A stretch of 64,000 bases of DNA from assembly GCF_002205635.1 (NCBI RefSeq), contig NZ_NISJ01000011.1, positions 1 to 64,000 of the forward strand, in the 5' to 3' direction. The notes beneath the pieces were generated by a model. It was given only the letters and a program-made list of their open reading frames with translations, did no database searches and was not told the origin of the DNA. Positions 24,951 through 32,989 of this stretch are shown piece after piece; positions within the stretch are counted from its first letter, which is position 1; every line of letters begins with the position of its first letter. Source of the stretch: Sphingopyxis witflariensis. GTDB lineage: Bacteria; Pseudomonadota; Alphaproteobacteria; Sphingomonadales; Sphingomonadaceae. The position numbers were made by a program, and so were the translations under genes.

Positions 24951-25681
24951 GCTGCGGGGCCCATCCGCTTGACCTCACAGGCGAGCGTATAGCCACCGCC
25001 CCACACGGTCTTGACGATCTGGGGGCGTGCGGGGTCGTCCTCGATCTTCTTGCGCAGCCGACTGACCAGATTGTCGATAGCACGATCGAAAATATCGGCC
25101 TCGCGCCCGCGCACGAGGTCGAGCAGCCGGTCGCGGCTCATCACCTGACGCGGATGGCGGACCAGCGCCTGAAGCAGGTGGAACTCGCCCGACGACAGCG
25201 CGACTTCATGCCCCGCCTCATCGACCAGCACACGTTCGACCTCGCGCAGCACCCAGCGGCCAAAGGCGTAGCTGGTGCCCGTCGCATCGATCGCGCGGCC
25301 GCCCTGCTGCGTCCGGCGCAGCACGGTGCGGATACGCGCGACCAGTTCGCGGGGGTTGAAGGGTTTGACGACATAATCGTCGGCGCCGATTTCCAGCCCG
25401 ATGATCCGTTCAGTATCCTCGGCGCGCGCAGTCAGCAGGATGACGGGAATGCTGCTTGTCTCGCGCAAATGACGGGTCAGCGACAATCCGTCTTCGCCGG
25501 GCATCATGATGTCGCTGACGACCAGATCGACGCTCTGCGCGCGCAGCACCGAGCGCGCCTCGGCGGCATTTGCGGCGTCGGTGACGGCAAAGCCCTGCGC
25601 GGTCAGATATTCGGCCAGCGGTTCGCGGATCGACGGTTCGTCGTCGATCAGCAGGATGCGGGGCATGTCGCTATCGGTCAT
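24947..25681 (-). CDS. OmpR-family response regulator
   Basis: This is a 244-residue regulator. The receiver domain (about 5-120) has the acidic pair IDDEPS, phospho-acceptor Asp57 in VSDIMMPGEDG, Thr in LLTARAE and Lys in DYVVKPFNP. The winged-helix DNA-binding domain (about 135-235) ends with VWGGGYTLACEV. The start ATG at 25681 gives the usual length, though ATGs at 25699 and 25720 remain possible. It forms an operon with the kinase. The EF-hand gene next upstream lies on the same strand, 136 bases away, and could be a target or an independent unit. Confidence 0.93.
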   Translation of the reverse strand: MTDSDMPRILLIDDEPSIREPLAEYLTAQGFAVTDAANAAEARSVLRAQSVDLVVSDIMMPGEDGLSLTRHLRETSSIPVILLTARAEDTERIIGLEIGADDYVVKPFNPRELVARIRTVLRRTQQGGRAIDATGTSYAFGRWVLREVERVLVDEAGHEVALSSGEFHLLQALVRHPRQVMSRDRLLDLVRGREADIFDRAIDNLVSRLRKKIEDDPARPQIVKTVWGGGYTLACEVKRMGPAA

Positions 25682-25816
25682 CTTGCATCCGTCATTCATA
25701 CAGGTTCGCCCACCGGCCAAGGGTCGATGGGCGATACCGTGCTGGCAGGGACCGGTGGCAAAGGCAATGGCGGGAGGGGGAAAGCCTGCCCGTCGCCACC
25801 GGTCCCGGCCGAAGGC

Positions 25817-26437
25817 TTAGTTGCTCGCGGGGGGAGCCGACGGGGCGCCGCGCTTGCCGCGCATTGCCTGACGGGCGGCCTGGCGTTCCTCTGCGGTCAC
25901 CTGACCATCCTTGTTCGCGTCCAGGCGGTCGAAGCGGGCGAGCGACGCGGTGGTGAATTCAGCCTGGCTGATCGCCTTGTCGCCGTTGGTGTCCGACTTC
26001 ATCCAGCCACCCATTCCGCCGTGGTGACCGCCGCGCTTGCCATGATGGCCGCGCATTCCGTCACCGCGCTTGCCGCCGCGGGCTTCGCCGGCATCGGCAC
26101 GCTTCGCGCCACGTTCGGCACGCTTGGCGGCACGATCGGCACCATGCTGGTCCCATTCAGCCTTGCTGACGCTGCCGTCCTTATTGGCATCGAGCGTGGC
26201 AAAACGCTTCGCCTGCATTTCGGCGCGCTGCGCGGCGCGGTCGGTGGCGTCGATCTTGCCATCCTTGTTGGCGTCCATCCGGGCGAACATCTGCGTGGCC
26301 GATGCCTGCGCCTCGGCGCGGGTCAGCACTCCATTGCCGTCGGCGTCGCCCATGTGGCGGTCGCCACCCGGGGCGGCGAGAACGGGTACGGCGATCAACG
26401 CGGCACCCAGCGTAAGAAGGGAAATCTTCGTTTTCAC
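25817..26437 (-). CDS. Exported EF-hand calcium-binding protein
   Basis: A 206-residue protein starting at GTG 26437, set by CAGGAG upstream. The signal peptide is about 1-22 (ending VLAAPG). Five 12-residue EF-hand loops are visible at about 31-42 (DADGNGVLTRAE), 55-66 (DANKDGKIDATD), 83-94 (DANKDGSVSKAE), 149-160 (DTNGDKAISQAE) and 173-184 (DANKDGQVTAEE). Between the third and fourth lies a 45-residue Gly/His/Lys/Arg-rich linker with three HH or HG clusters. It probably binds calcium in the periplasm as a sensor or buffer. Downstream is the two-component system. Confidence 0.85.
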   Translation of the reverse strand: MKTKISLLTLGAALIAVPVLAAPGGDRHMGDADGNGVLTRAEAQASATQMFARMDANKDGKIDATDRAAQRAEMQAKRFATLDANKDGSVSKAEWDQHGADRAAKRAERGAKRADAGEARGGKRGDGMRGHHGKRGGHHGGMGGWMKSDTNGDKAISQAEFTTASLARFDRLDANKDGQVTAEERQAARQAMRGKRGAPSAPPASN

Positions 26438-26530
26438 GTCACGAACTCCTGTCAAAGGACCCAAAGGGGCGGTCCCGATGACAGCGTTCTAGGCGACACT
26501 TGTCCCAGCGGCTTGCCGGATTTGCGAAAA

Positions 26531-26633
26531 ATTGTCGCAAATTGTCGCAAAATCGATGCTCCGTTCATGTCGCCGCAAGCAGCGCCAGACGGATGCACCG
26601 ATCCTGCGTCTGTTATGATCCTGCGTCTGTTAT
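26531..26633. repeat. Two short exact tandem repeats
   Basis: ATTGTCGCAA is repeated exactly at 26531-26540 and 26541-26550. The 17-mer GATCCTGCGTCTGTTAT is repeated exactly at 26600-26616 and 26617-26633. Both lie in the 199-bp gap upstream of the EF-hand gene and downstream of a small membrane-protein gene. The first pair could be a regulator site for the EF-hand gene; the second ends 3 bases before the small gene's stop. Confidence 0.8.
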
Positions 26634-26636
26634 CCG

Positions 26637-26867
26637 TCAGGGGCTGACGGGCTCGTCGTCATTATCGTTGTTGTCGATGATGATCGCTGCCGTCACCCCG
26701 CCAATCAGACCGATTAATCCGATGATCCAGCTCGCATTGCCGCCCAGATCATTCTCACCGCTCACCTCCGAAGAGGCGCGGGCACCCGATGCGGCCGAAG
26801 CGGCCATCGGCGCCGCAACCATCGAGATGGCGGCGAGCGATATTGCTATTTTCCTGAATTTGGACAT
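26637..26867 (-). CDS. Small exported membrane protein, unknown function
   Basis: This 76-residue protein has a signal peptide (about 1-25, ending AASAASG), a short polar segment, one strongly hydrophobic helix (about 47-64, IIGLIGLIGGVTAAIII) and an acidic tail NDNDDEP. GGAGGATTTC stands just before the ATG, so expression is credible. I recognise the pattern of small sphingomonad proteins with a glycine-rich helix and an Asp/Asn tail, but no function is known to me. Confidence 0.72.
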   Translation of the reverse strand: MSKFRKIAISLAAISMVAAPMAASAASGARASSEVSGENDLGGNASWIIGLIGLIGGVTAAIIIDNNDNDDEPVSP

Positions 26868-27024
26868 GAAATCCTCCGTGCTGACGATAGGCTTGGACGA
26901 ACAATAGCAACGAACGTCACGGTCAATTGATCCCGCTCAAAGCCTATTGTTGCCGCCATTCGACCGCTAATCTGCACGATCCACAGATGTTGCCGATCAC
27001 GCGCACCTCGTCCACATAGCGGCG

Positions 27025-27672
27025 GTGAGCAATTCCCCAAGCACAGCTTTCGTCCCCAAACGCGGACGCCCCAAAGCCGGTCAGGTCGCGGCGATCGAAC
27101 AGACCATCCTGTCGACCGCGCGCCGCATGTTTCTGGAAGACGGTTATGATGCCGCGGCGATGGAGGGCGTGGCGGCGGCGGCTGGCGTGTCGAAAGGCAC
27201 GCTTTATGCGCGCTACCCGTCGAAACCTGCATTGTTCAAGGCCGTCGTCGAGGCGGCTGTCGAAGGCTGGTCCGAGGCCGCCGCAATCGAAGAGCAGTTG
27301 CTGACCGACGATATTGCCGTGCGACTGCACCATCATGGCCGGACAATCGCCCGTTCACTGGTCAATCCGGAGATTCAGGCGTTTCAGCGCCTGATCATCG
27401 TCAACGGCGAGCGCTTTCCCGAACTGTCTGGCGCGATGTACGCCATGGGCTATCTATATATGATTGACCTGCTGCGACGCGATATAGAGGCCGCGGCGGC
27501 ACGAGACGGCCTGAAGGTGCGCGACGCGAACGGCGTGGCGCATCATATGCTCGCGGCGATCACCGGCTGGTACTCGGCCGAGACCATTGTTCGCGAGATT
27601 CCCGCCACCGAAGTCGAGGCATTTGCTGCGCGGGTCGTCGACCTGCTGCTCCTCGCACGGTCCGCATGGTGA
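27025..27672 (+). CDS. TetR/AcrR-family transcriptional regulator
   Basis: This 215-residue repressor has its helix-turn-helix at about 45-65 (MEGVAAAAGVSKGTLYARYPSKPALF), preceded by KRGRPKAGQ, a frequent TetR opening. The C-terminal ligand domain is unlike others in the window. GTG start at 27025. It is convergent with the broken carboxylesterase gene downstream, so its original target could be that locus. Confidence 0.9.
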   Translation: MSNSPSTAFVPKRGRPKAGQVAAIEQTILSTARRMFLEDGYDAAAMEGVAAAAGVSKGTLYARYPSKPALFKAVVEAAVEGWSEAAAIEEQLLTDDIAVRLHHHGRTIARSLVNPEIQAFQRLIIVNGERFPELSGAMYAMGYLYMIDLLRRDIEAAAARDGLKVRDANGVAHHMLAAITGWYSAETIVREIPATEVEAFAARVVDLLLLARSAW

Positions 27673-27783
27673 GCGAAGCGGTATTACCGCAGCTGTTCAC
27701 CTGAGCCTCGCCTGCCGGTCGACTGGAAGGACTGATGGCTAGTCAAAACACCGCCACCGAGCGGGCGGCGGCGCTTTGACGGA

Positions 27784-28220
27784 CTATTTCCGGCTGGCAT
27801 CCTCTGCCACGGTAAAACTGGCCATGCCGAATATCGAGCGTCCCGGCCCTTCGGGCATTGCATCGAGCAAAAGTCCGAGTTTGCCGCCCTGCGGCCGATA
27901 GGGGGCAAAATGGCCGCCCAGTTCCATGACGCCCGGCTGCGCCCGGTCGAAGCGCGGCCAGTTCGGCACAGCGGACCCGTTCGGATTGCCTGACTTCACA
28001 AAATTCGCCCAATATGTGGACATATTATGTGCGATTGCGTGATCGTCGGCGGAGAAGTTTCGCCACGGCGAAGCGCCGAGCGAATTGAAGACATAGGGAA
28101 TCTCCGCCGAGTGGAAGGCCCCGAACATCGCCGACCCCGGCCCCGGTTCGCTATGCGTGAAATAATAAGCGAACAGCGGGCCACGATGGGCCTTTGCCCA
28201 GTCGATCACCGACGCGAGGC
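27784..28220 (-). pseudogene. 3' fragment of a type-B carboxylesterase gene, cut by the IS
   Basis: The open frame runs in from the IS boundary (LASVIDWAKAHRGPLF) and ends at a normal stop after about 145 residues. It matches the last quarter of a carboxylesterase: YYFTHSEPG, the catalytic His in MFGAFHSAEIPYVFN, and MSTYWANFVKSGNPNGSAVPNWPRF. The oxyanion hole and the nucleophile Ser region are missing. Without them the fragment cannot be an active esterase. The missing 5' part is not present on the other side of this IS copy, so more than simple insertion happened. Confidence 0.88.
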
Positions 28221-28254
28221 TGACCGGCCCCCACCGAGTGGTCCGGGTGGATTG

Positions 28255-29157
28255 TTAGTGCATTGACGCCTCCCTCGCCAGTGTTGGCCGTAGGTGGAGC
28301 GAAGCGGAACCGGAGGGCAACACTGGCGAGGGAACGGCCTCCGGCGCCGGTGGCCGATATCCCAGCGAGCTGTGCGGCCGGACGGTGTTGTAATGTCGCC
28401 GCCAGGCCTCGATCAGGATCCGGGCCTCGGCGAGCGAGTAGAAGATTTCGCCGTTGAGCAGTTCATCGCGCAGCGATCCGTTGAAGCTTTCGCAATAGCC
28501 ATTCTCCCAGGGCGATCCGGGCGTGATGTAGAGCGTCTTCACACCGACCTTCGCCAGCCATTCCTGCACTGCCGTGGCAATAAACTCCGGCCCATTGTCA
28601 GACCTGATATGCGCTGGTGGCCCGCGCGTGACGAACAGTTCGGCCAGCGCCGCCAGCACGTCGTCGCTCTTGAGTTTACGCGCCACGGGCAACGCCATGC
28701 ACTCCCGGCTCGCCTCGTCGATGATCGACAGGATACGATATTTGCGACCATCGTGGGTGCGGCCCTCGACGAAGTCGTAGGACCAGACATGGCCGGGATA
28801 CTCTGGCCGAAGCCGGATGCACGATCCGTCATTCAGCCAGAGCCGCCCGCGTTTCGGTTGTCTTTGCGGCACCTTCAGCCCCTCGCGTCGCCAGATGCGC
28901 TCGACTCGCTTGCGGTTCACATGCCACCCCGCATCGCGCAGCAACGCCGTCACCCGGCGATAGCCATAACGACCATATTGCCGCGCCAGCGCAATGATAT
29001 CCTCGGTAAGAGCCGCTTCGTCATCTGCCCCGCGGGGCGCCTTGCGCTGTGTCGATCGGTGCTGCCCGAGTACGCGGCAGAGCCGCCGCTCGGACACCGG
29101 AATCATCGTTCTGATGTGGTCGATACAGCGCCTTCGGCGCGCGGGGCTCAGAAGTTT
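28255..29157 (-). CDS. IS3-family transposase OrfB, made by -1 frameshift (copy 1)
   Basis: The catalytic DDE part, about 300 residues: HTH_21 region (GRYGYRRVTALLRDAGWHVNRKRVERIWRREGLKVP) and the rve integrase core with Asp in YDFVEGRTHDG, Asp in IRSDNGPEF and Glu in SPWENGYCESFNG, then RPHSSLGYRPP. No start codon with a ribosome site is present at the junction. Expression is expected as an OrfAB fusion through GGGAAAC, helped by a GCGCC-GAA-GGCGC hairpin just downstream. Confidence 0.92.
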   Translation of the reverse strand, partial: KLLSPARRRRCIDHIRTMIPVSERRLCRVLGQHRSTQRKAPRGADDEAALTEDIIALARQYGRYGYRRVTALLRDAGWHVNRKRVERIWRREGLKVPQRQPKRGRLWLNDGSCIRLRPEYPGHVWSYDFVEGRTHDGRKYRILSIIDEASRECMALPVARKLKSDDVLAALAELFVTRGPPAHIRSDNGPEFIATAVQEWLAKVGVKTLYITPGSPWENGYCESFNGSLRDELLNGEIFYSLAEARILIEAWRRHYNTVRPHSSLGYRPPAPEAVPSPVLPSGSASLHLRPTLAREASMH

Positions 29158-29426
29158 CCCCGGGCAGCTTCCTGCAATATCAGCTTGTCCAAAGTGAGGT
29201 CGGATATCGCACGCCGAAGCCGAAGATTCTCCTTCTCCAGGTCCTTCATCCGACGCGCCTGGTCGGTTTTCAGGCCGCCATATTCCTTGCGCCACCGATA
29301 ATAGGTCTGCTCGCTGACCGCGATCCGGCGACACGCTTCAGCCGTCGTGGCGCCCTGCGCCAGCACAACCTCCGCTTCACGCAGCTTGCCAATAATCTCT
29401 TCCGGGCGATGCTTCTTGCTCGGCAT
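29148..29426 (-). CDS. IS3-family transposase OrfA (copy 1)
   Basis: This 92-residue protein has a helix-turn-helix (about 25-48, TAEACRRIAVSEQTYYRWRKEYGG) followed by a leucine-zipper-like coiled coil (LEKENLRLRRAISDLTLDKLIL). It is the DNA-binding half of the transposase. A slippery heptamer GGGAAAC lies at minus-strand 29160-29154, two codons before the stop, allowing fusion to OrfB. Confidence 0.93.
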   Translation of the reverse strand: MPSKKHRPEEIIGKLREAEVVLAQGATTAEACRRIAVSEQTYYRWRKEYGGLKTDQARRMKDLEKENLRLRRAISDLTLDKLILQEAARGNF

Positions 29427-29489
29427 TCATAATCTCCTTCGTAATCCAAAATATCATCAATTTTGGACCACTCAGAAGGGGGCAGATCA

Positions 29490-30414
29490 TTGCGACCTTA
29501 CCCATTCTGTTAAATTTACTGTTTTTATATCAATGATATACCACGATATTTACGACTCACCCGTCACATTCACAAACAAATCAGCCGATCGCCAGTGAGA
29601 CTAGGTAGTGAAATGATAACATTACCCTAATGTTCTATCATCATAACATTTGAACATGATTATCATGAAATATGATGCAATATCATAAACTCGCCAGAAC
29701 TGTCTGATTCGACAAAATTTCCAGAACGATCAGATTGCCTTACCGATACAAGGCTTGCGTAGTCGCAAATCTCTAGAGAATCCGACATTGTCAAAATCCC
29801 ATTTTGATACGAACAAGAAATTAACCAGTTACGGCTTCCCTCTTCTCGTGATCTAATTCGTAACATCTATTCACGCTTATCTTATCTCGCAAGTACAATC
29901 GAATATATCGCACGAAGGGCATGTCACACCGCATGGCTGACTTACCCTGCGCTACCTTGTTCAAATGCCCAGTACGAAGTCCGCGGCACCAAAAGCAGAG
30001 ACGTGCGCGCCTGGGATTTCATGTCATTGGTAGGAAACCGCGCTGGCGACCGCAGTCCCACGGGGCGCGACACGGCTTAAAGCGCGCATCGTCGATGGTG
30101 GAGATCGCAGCCGCAACCTCTCACGCTCGCATCGACGGCTCATTGATATGGCTCTTTAGATTAAGAGCAGATGCCGCCATCACATGGTGACGCGCGAAGC
30201 CGCGACAGCTCGTCGTCCTTTTTCGGGGCCGAATGGCCGGTGACTTGCACTTCCTGCAGATCGGGGCCCGCTTGGAGCAAGGCGCGGATCCCCGGACAAA
30301 TCCGGGATGCCTGGTTATTTCGTAAAGCAGGCTGCACTTTGCGACGCGATCAAGCTGACCCGCGAAGGCCGTGATGGCGGGCGCCACCATAATGCCGCCC
30401 GCCACCCTGGTGGT
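29490..30414. other. Gene-free stretch, AT-rich in its first 440 bases
   Basis: From 29490 to about 29925 base composition drops sharply (long A/T tracts, unlike every other segment in the window). It holds a cluster of ATGATA/TATCAT motifs at 29610-29690, including AATGATAACATTA mirrored by TAATGTTCTATCAT. Short open frames there (for example 29663-29866) have no ribosome site or family resemblance. From 29925 to 30414 composition returns toward normal, with no recognisable gene. A GGCGGGCG / CGCCCGCC dyad at 30376-30403 may end the receptor transcript that comes from the right. Confidence 0.65.
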
Positions 30415-32859
30415 TTAGAATTTGAACCCGACCTCGACATAGATTTCGCGCGGATTGTCGACGAAGGCCGACATGTCGGCAAGGACGCCGGGGCCAGCGG
30501 TTCCGGTCCCCGATCCGCCCGCGAAGGGAATATCATTCGCGGCGGTGACGACCAGTTCGTTGGTCAGGTTGCGGCCGATCAGGCCGATCGTCCAGCGGTC
30601 GTCGGGACCGTTGAGCCGCAGCGCCGCATCGATCTTGGTAAAGGCGGACTGGACTCCGTCGGGACGCAACGTGTCGGTGAAATTATATTTGCCGGTGTAA
30701 GTGACGTCGCTCGACAGCTGCAGCGTCCAGCCCGACGCGTTGAGCGGCAGGTCATAGCTGGCACCGATCCGTCCCGCGAAACGCGGCGCCTTTGGCGGGG
30801 TGCGGCCGTCATAGTCCTGGCTGGTGAAGGCACCGCCCTGCCCCGCCAGCAGATTACAGCCCGCAGCCACGGTCTGCCCGCCATAGCATTGGCCGACATA
30901 GTCCTTGTACTTCGCATCATTGAATGCCGCTGCGCCGCGCAGCGAGAAGCCGCCCGAGCGCCAGTTGAAGTCGCCCTCGATGCCCTTGACGCGCAAGGTG
31001 CCGGCATTGGCGACGACCTGACCAATGGTGACCGGATCGAAATTCTGCACCTGCAGGTCAAGATAGTCATAATAATAAGCGGTGGCGTTGAGCGACAGCG
31101 CGCCCCCCATCAGGATGGCGCGCGCGCCAACCTCGCCGCCCCGAGCGCGTTCGGCGCCATATTCGCCGGCCGCGACTGTCGCCGCAGGAGTCAGCGTCTG
31201 CGAGATATTGAACCCGCCGGATTTGAAGCCTTCCTTATAAGCCGCGTAGAAGGTCAGGTCGCGTGACGGCTTGTAGCGAAGCGTGACCTGCGGCGAGAGG
31301 TCGGTCTCGCGGTAACGGTCGTCGAGACGCAAACCGGCAGGGAAAGCACCCGCAAAGGCTGCGTTTGCGGGCAAGGAAGACTGATAGCTGTTGCGCGCTT
31401 CATAGCTCCAGCGCGCACCACCCGCGAGTTCGATCGTGTCGGTCAGATTGGCCGTCACTTCGCCGAACGCCGACATCGAGCTGCCGGTAAAACCATTGTC
31501 CCGCTTAAAGGTCGTGAAGGTCGGGTTGCCGGCAGCGGCCGGCAACGGGAAGATATAAGCATCGGTGTTGAAGATGAACTTGTTGCTCGATGCAAACAGG
31601 CCGAACAGCATGTTGACCGGGCCGTCCCATTTCGACTGAAAACGCAGTTCCTCGGCGGTCTGGCGATAATCGGCAAGCTGCGAGAAGCTGGCCGGATAGG
31701 CTTCGCCCGACACGTTGCTGAGATCGGTCTGCTTGAAGCGATAATAGGAGGTGATCGACGTAACGTCGAACACGTCGCTGGTCAGCGTCGCGGTCAAAAT
31801 ACCGTAACCCGACTTCAGTCGCGAATACATATGGCCATCGCCGGCGTAACGATAATCGGCCTGCGCGACCGTCAGCGGCAGCGTCGCATTGTCCGACCGG
31901 CCATTGATCGCACAATCGGCATTGGGGCTCGGCGGGATTCCGTTGGCGGTGAAGGGCGTGGTGCGCCCACCGCCGCAGATGCGTTCGATAATATCGCTCG
32001 GGCCGCCATCTTTCTGGTCGGTGTAGCCGGTCTTGACCTGGAAGGTCAGATTGTCGGTCGCATCCCAATCGACCGTCGCACGGCCGCTGTAGGTCCGGCC
32101 GCCGCCGCGATATTTGCTGTTGCGGTGGCGCTCCAGACCGAAGGGATCGAGATAGGTCGCTGCCGCAGTGTTGGTGAAGGCGCCTTCGCTTTCAGAGACG
32201 CGGAATGCGAGGCGTGCGCGCAGGCCCTCGGCGATCGGGCCCGAGATAAAGCCCTCGCCATATTTTTCCTGCGCTTCGAAGCCGTAACCCGCCTTGAACC
32301 CGGCTTCGAACACGTCGCGCGGATTGTTGGTCGATACCGCGATCAGGCCGCCGGTCGCATTCTTGCCGAAGAACAACGCCTGTGGCCCCTTGAGCACTTC
32401 GACGCGCTGGACGTCATATTGGCTGAGGCTGATTTCGCGGCCGCGGCTCATCGGCATGCCATCAACGACGAAGGAGACCGACTGATCGAAACCGGCGCTG
32501 AGCGCGGTCGAGCCGACGCCGCGCAGGAAGATGCTGGCCGACGAACCCGATGCGGCCTTACCCGCGACCATCGTCGGGACGAGCGACGCCATGTCGCTGA
32601 ATTCGGTGACGGCATAATTGGAGAGCTGCGCGCCCCCCAGCGCGGTGATCGCAACGGGCGCGTCAATCAGGCGTTCGTCGCGGCGGCGCGCGGTAACGAT
32701 GATTTCGCCTTCGACCGGCGCATTGACGGCTTCGTCGGCAGTGGGTGCCGGATCGCTGACCTGGGCCTGCGCCTGAGCGGGGACGGCCAATCCGGCCGTA
32801 ACGATGATCGACGCCAGGCAGGCGTGGCGAATGGCACGAAGCGAAGCACTGCGATTCAT
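30415..32859 (-). CDS. TonB-dependent outer-membrane receptor
   Basis: This 814-residue receptor imports a substrate across the outer membrane using TonB energy. It has a signal peptide (about 1-32, ending AQAQAQ), a TonB-box-like EIIVTARRR (about 51-60), the plug domain (LIDAPVAITAL, SIFLRGVGST, VEVLKGPQALFFGKNATGGLI) and a beta barrel that ends in Phe (YVEVGFKF). GGAGAGG sets the ATG at 32859; the open extension to 33324 overlaps the next gene's region. No iron-siderophore hallmark stands out. It belongs to the large FecA/IroN-like catabolic receptor group of sphingomonads and probably takes up the cluster's substrate. A CTA-N6-TTAG site lies 56 bases upstream. Confidence 0.92.
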   Translation of the reverse strand: MNRSASLRAIRHACLASIIVTAGLAVPAQAQAQVSDPAPTADEAVNAPVEGEIIVTARRRDERLIDAPVAITALGGAQLSNYAVTEFSDMASLVPTMVAGKAASGSSASIFLRGVGSTALSAGFDQSVSFVVDGMPMSRGREISLSQYDVQRVEVLKGPQALFFGKNATGGLIAVSTNNPRDVFEAGFKAGYGFEAQEKYGEGFISGPIAEGLRARLAFRVSESEGAFTNTAAATYLDPFGLERHRNSKYRGGGRTYSGRATVDWDATDNLTFQVKTGYTDQKDGGPSDIIERICGGGRTTPFTANGIPPSPNADCAINGRSDNATLPLTVAQADYRYAGDGHMYSRLKSGYGILTATLTSDVFDVTSITSYYRFKQTDLSNVSGEAYPASFSQLADYRQTAEELRFQSKWDGPVNMLFGLFASSNKFIFNTDAYIFPLPAAAGNPTFTTFKRDNGFTGSSMSAFGEVTANLTDTIELAGGARWSYEARNSYQSSLPANAAFAGAFPAGLRLDDRYRETDLSPQVTLRYKPSRDLTFYAAYKEGFKSGGFNISQTLTPAATVAAGEYGAERARGGEVGARAILMGGALSLNATAYYYDYLDLQVQNFDPVTIGQVVANAGTLRVKGIEGDFNWRSGGFSLRGAAAFNDAKYKDYVGQCYGGQTVAAGCNLLAGQGGAFTSQDYDGRTPPKAPRFAGRIGASYDLPLNASGWTLQLSSDVTYTGKYNFTDTLRPDGVQSAFTKIDAALRLNGPDDRWTIGLIGRNLTNELVVTAANDIPFAGGSGTGTAGPGVLADMSAFVDNPREIYVEVGFKF

Positions 32860-32914
32860 GACGGTCCTCTCCAGATAAAAAAGCGGGCCGTCACCTGCGG
32901 CCTTGGCCATTAAC

Positions 32915-32930
32915 CTACGCTCATTAGATT
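32915..32930 (+). promoter_or_regulatory. Cluster motif CTA-N6-TTAG, site D
   Basis: CTACGCTCATTAGATT matches the form CTA-N6-TTAGAT shared with sites at 33914, 40945 and 46508. It lies between the receptor gene (minus strand, start 32859) and the 3' end of the hydrolase gene, so it would serve the receptor. This is the weakest of the four sites because its middle bases differ. Confidence 0.45.
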
Positions 32931-32989
32931 TAAAGTCAATCGCTAAAAATAACGTCGTAAGGTTTACGTGGGTGACCTCGATCTGGCTG

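Larger units (their letters stand above)
28221..29489 (-). mobile_element. IS3-family insertion sequence, copy 1
   Basis: The 1269-bp element is identical to 61784-63052 as far as I can compare. Imperfect terminal inverted repeats are TGACCGGCCCCCACC-GAGTG at 28221 and, reading inward from 29489, TGATCTGCCCCCTTCTGAGTG; both continue GTCC. Two overlapping transposase frames are joined by a -1 shift. Bases flanking the ends (AGGC on the left, TTGC on the right) do not repeat, so no target duplication is visible. Confidence 0.92.

Noticed and set aside
28221-29489. Target-site duplication of IS copy 1
   Set aside because: Bases flanking the ends (AGGC and TTGC) do not match, and mixing flanks from the two copies gives no match either.
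29663-29866. 67-codon open frame in the AT-rich stretch
   Set aside because: No ribosome site, no recognisable pattern, and it overlaps the dyad cluster; chance opening in AT-rich DNA is likely enough.
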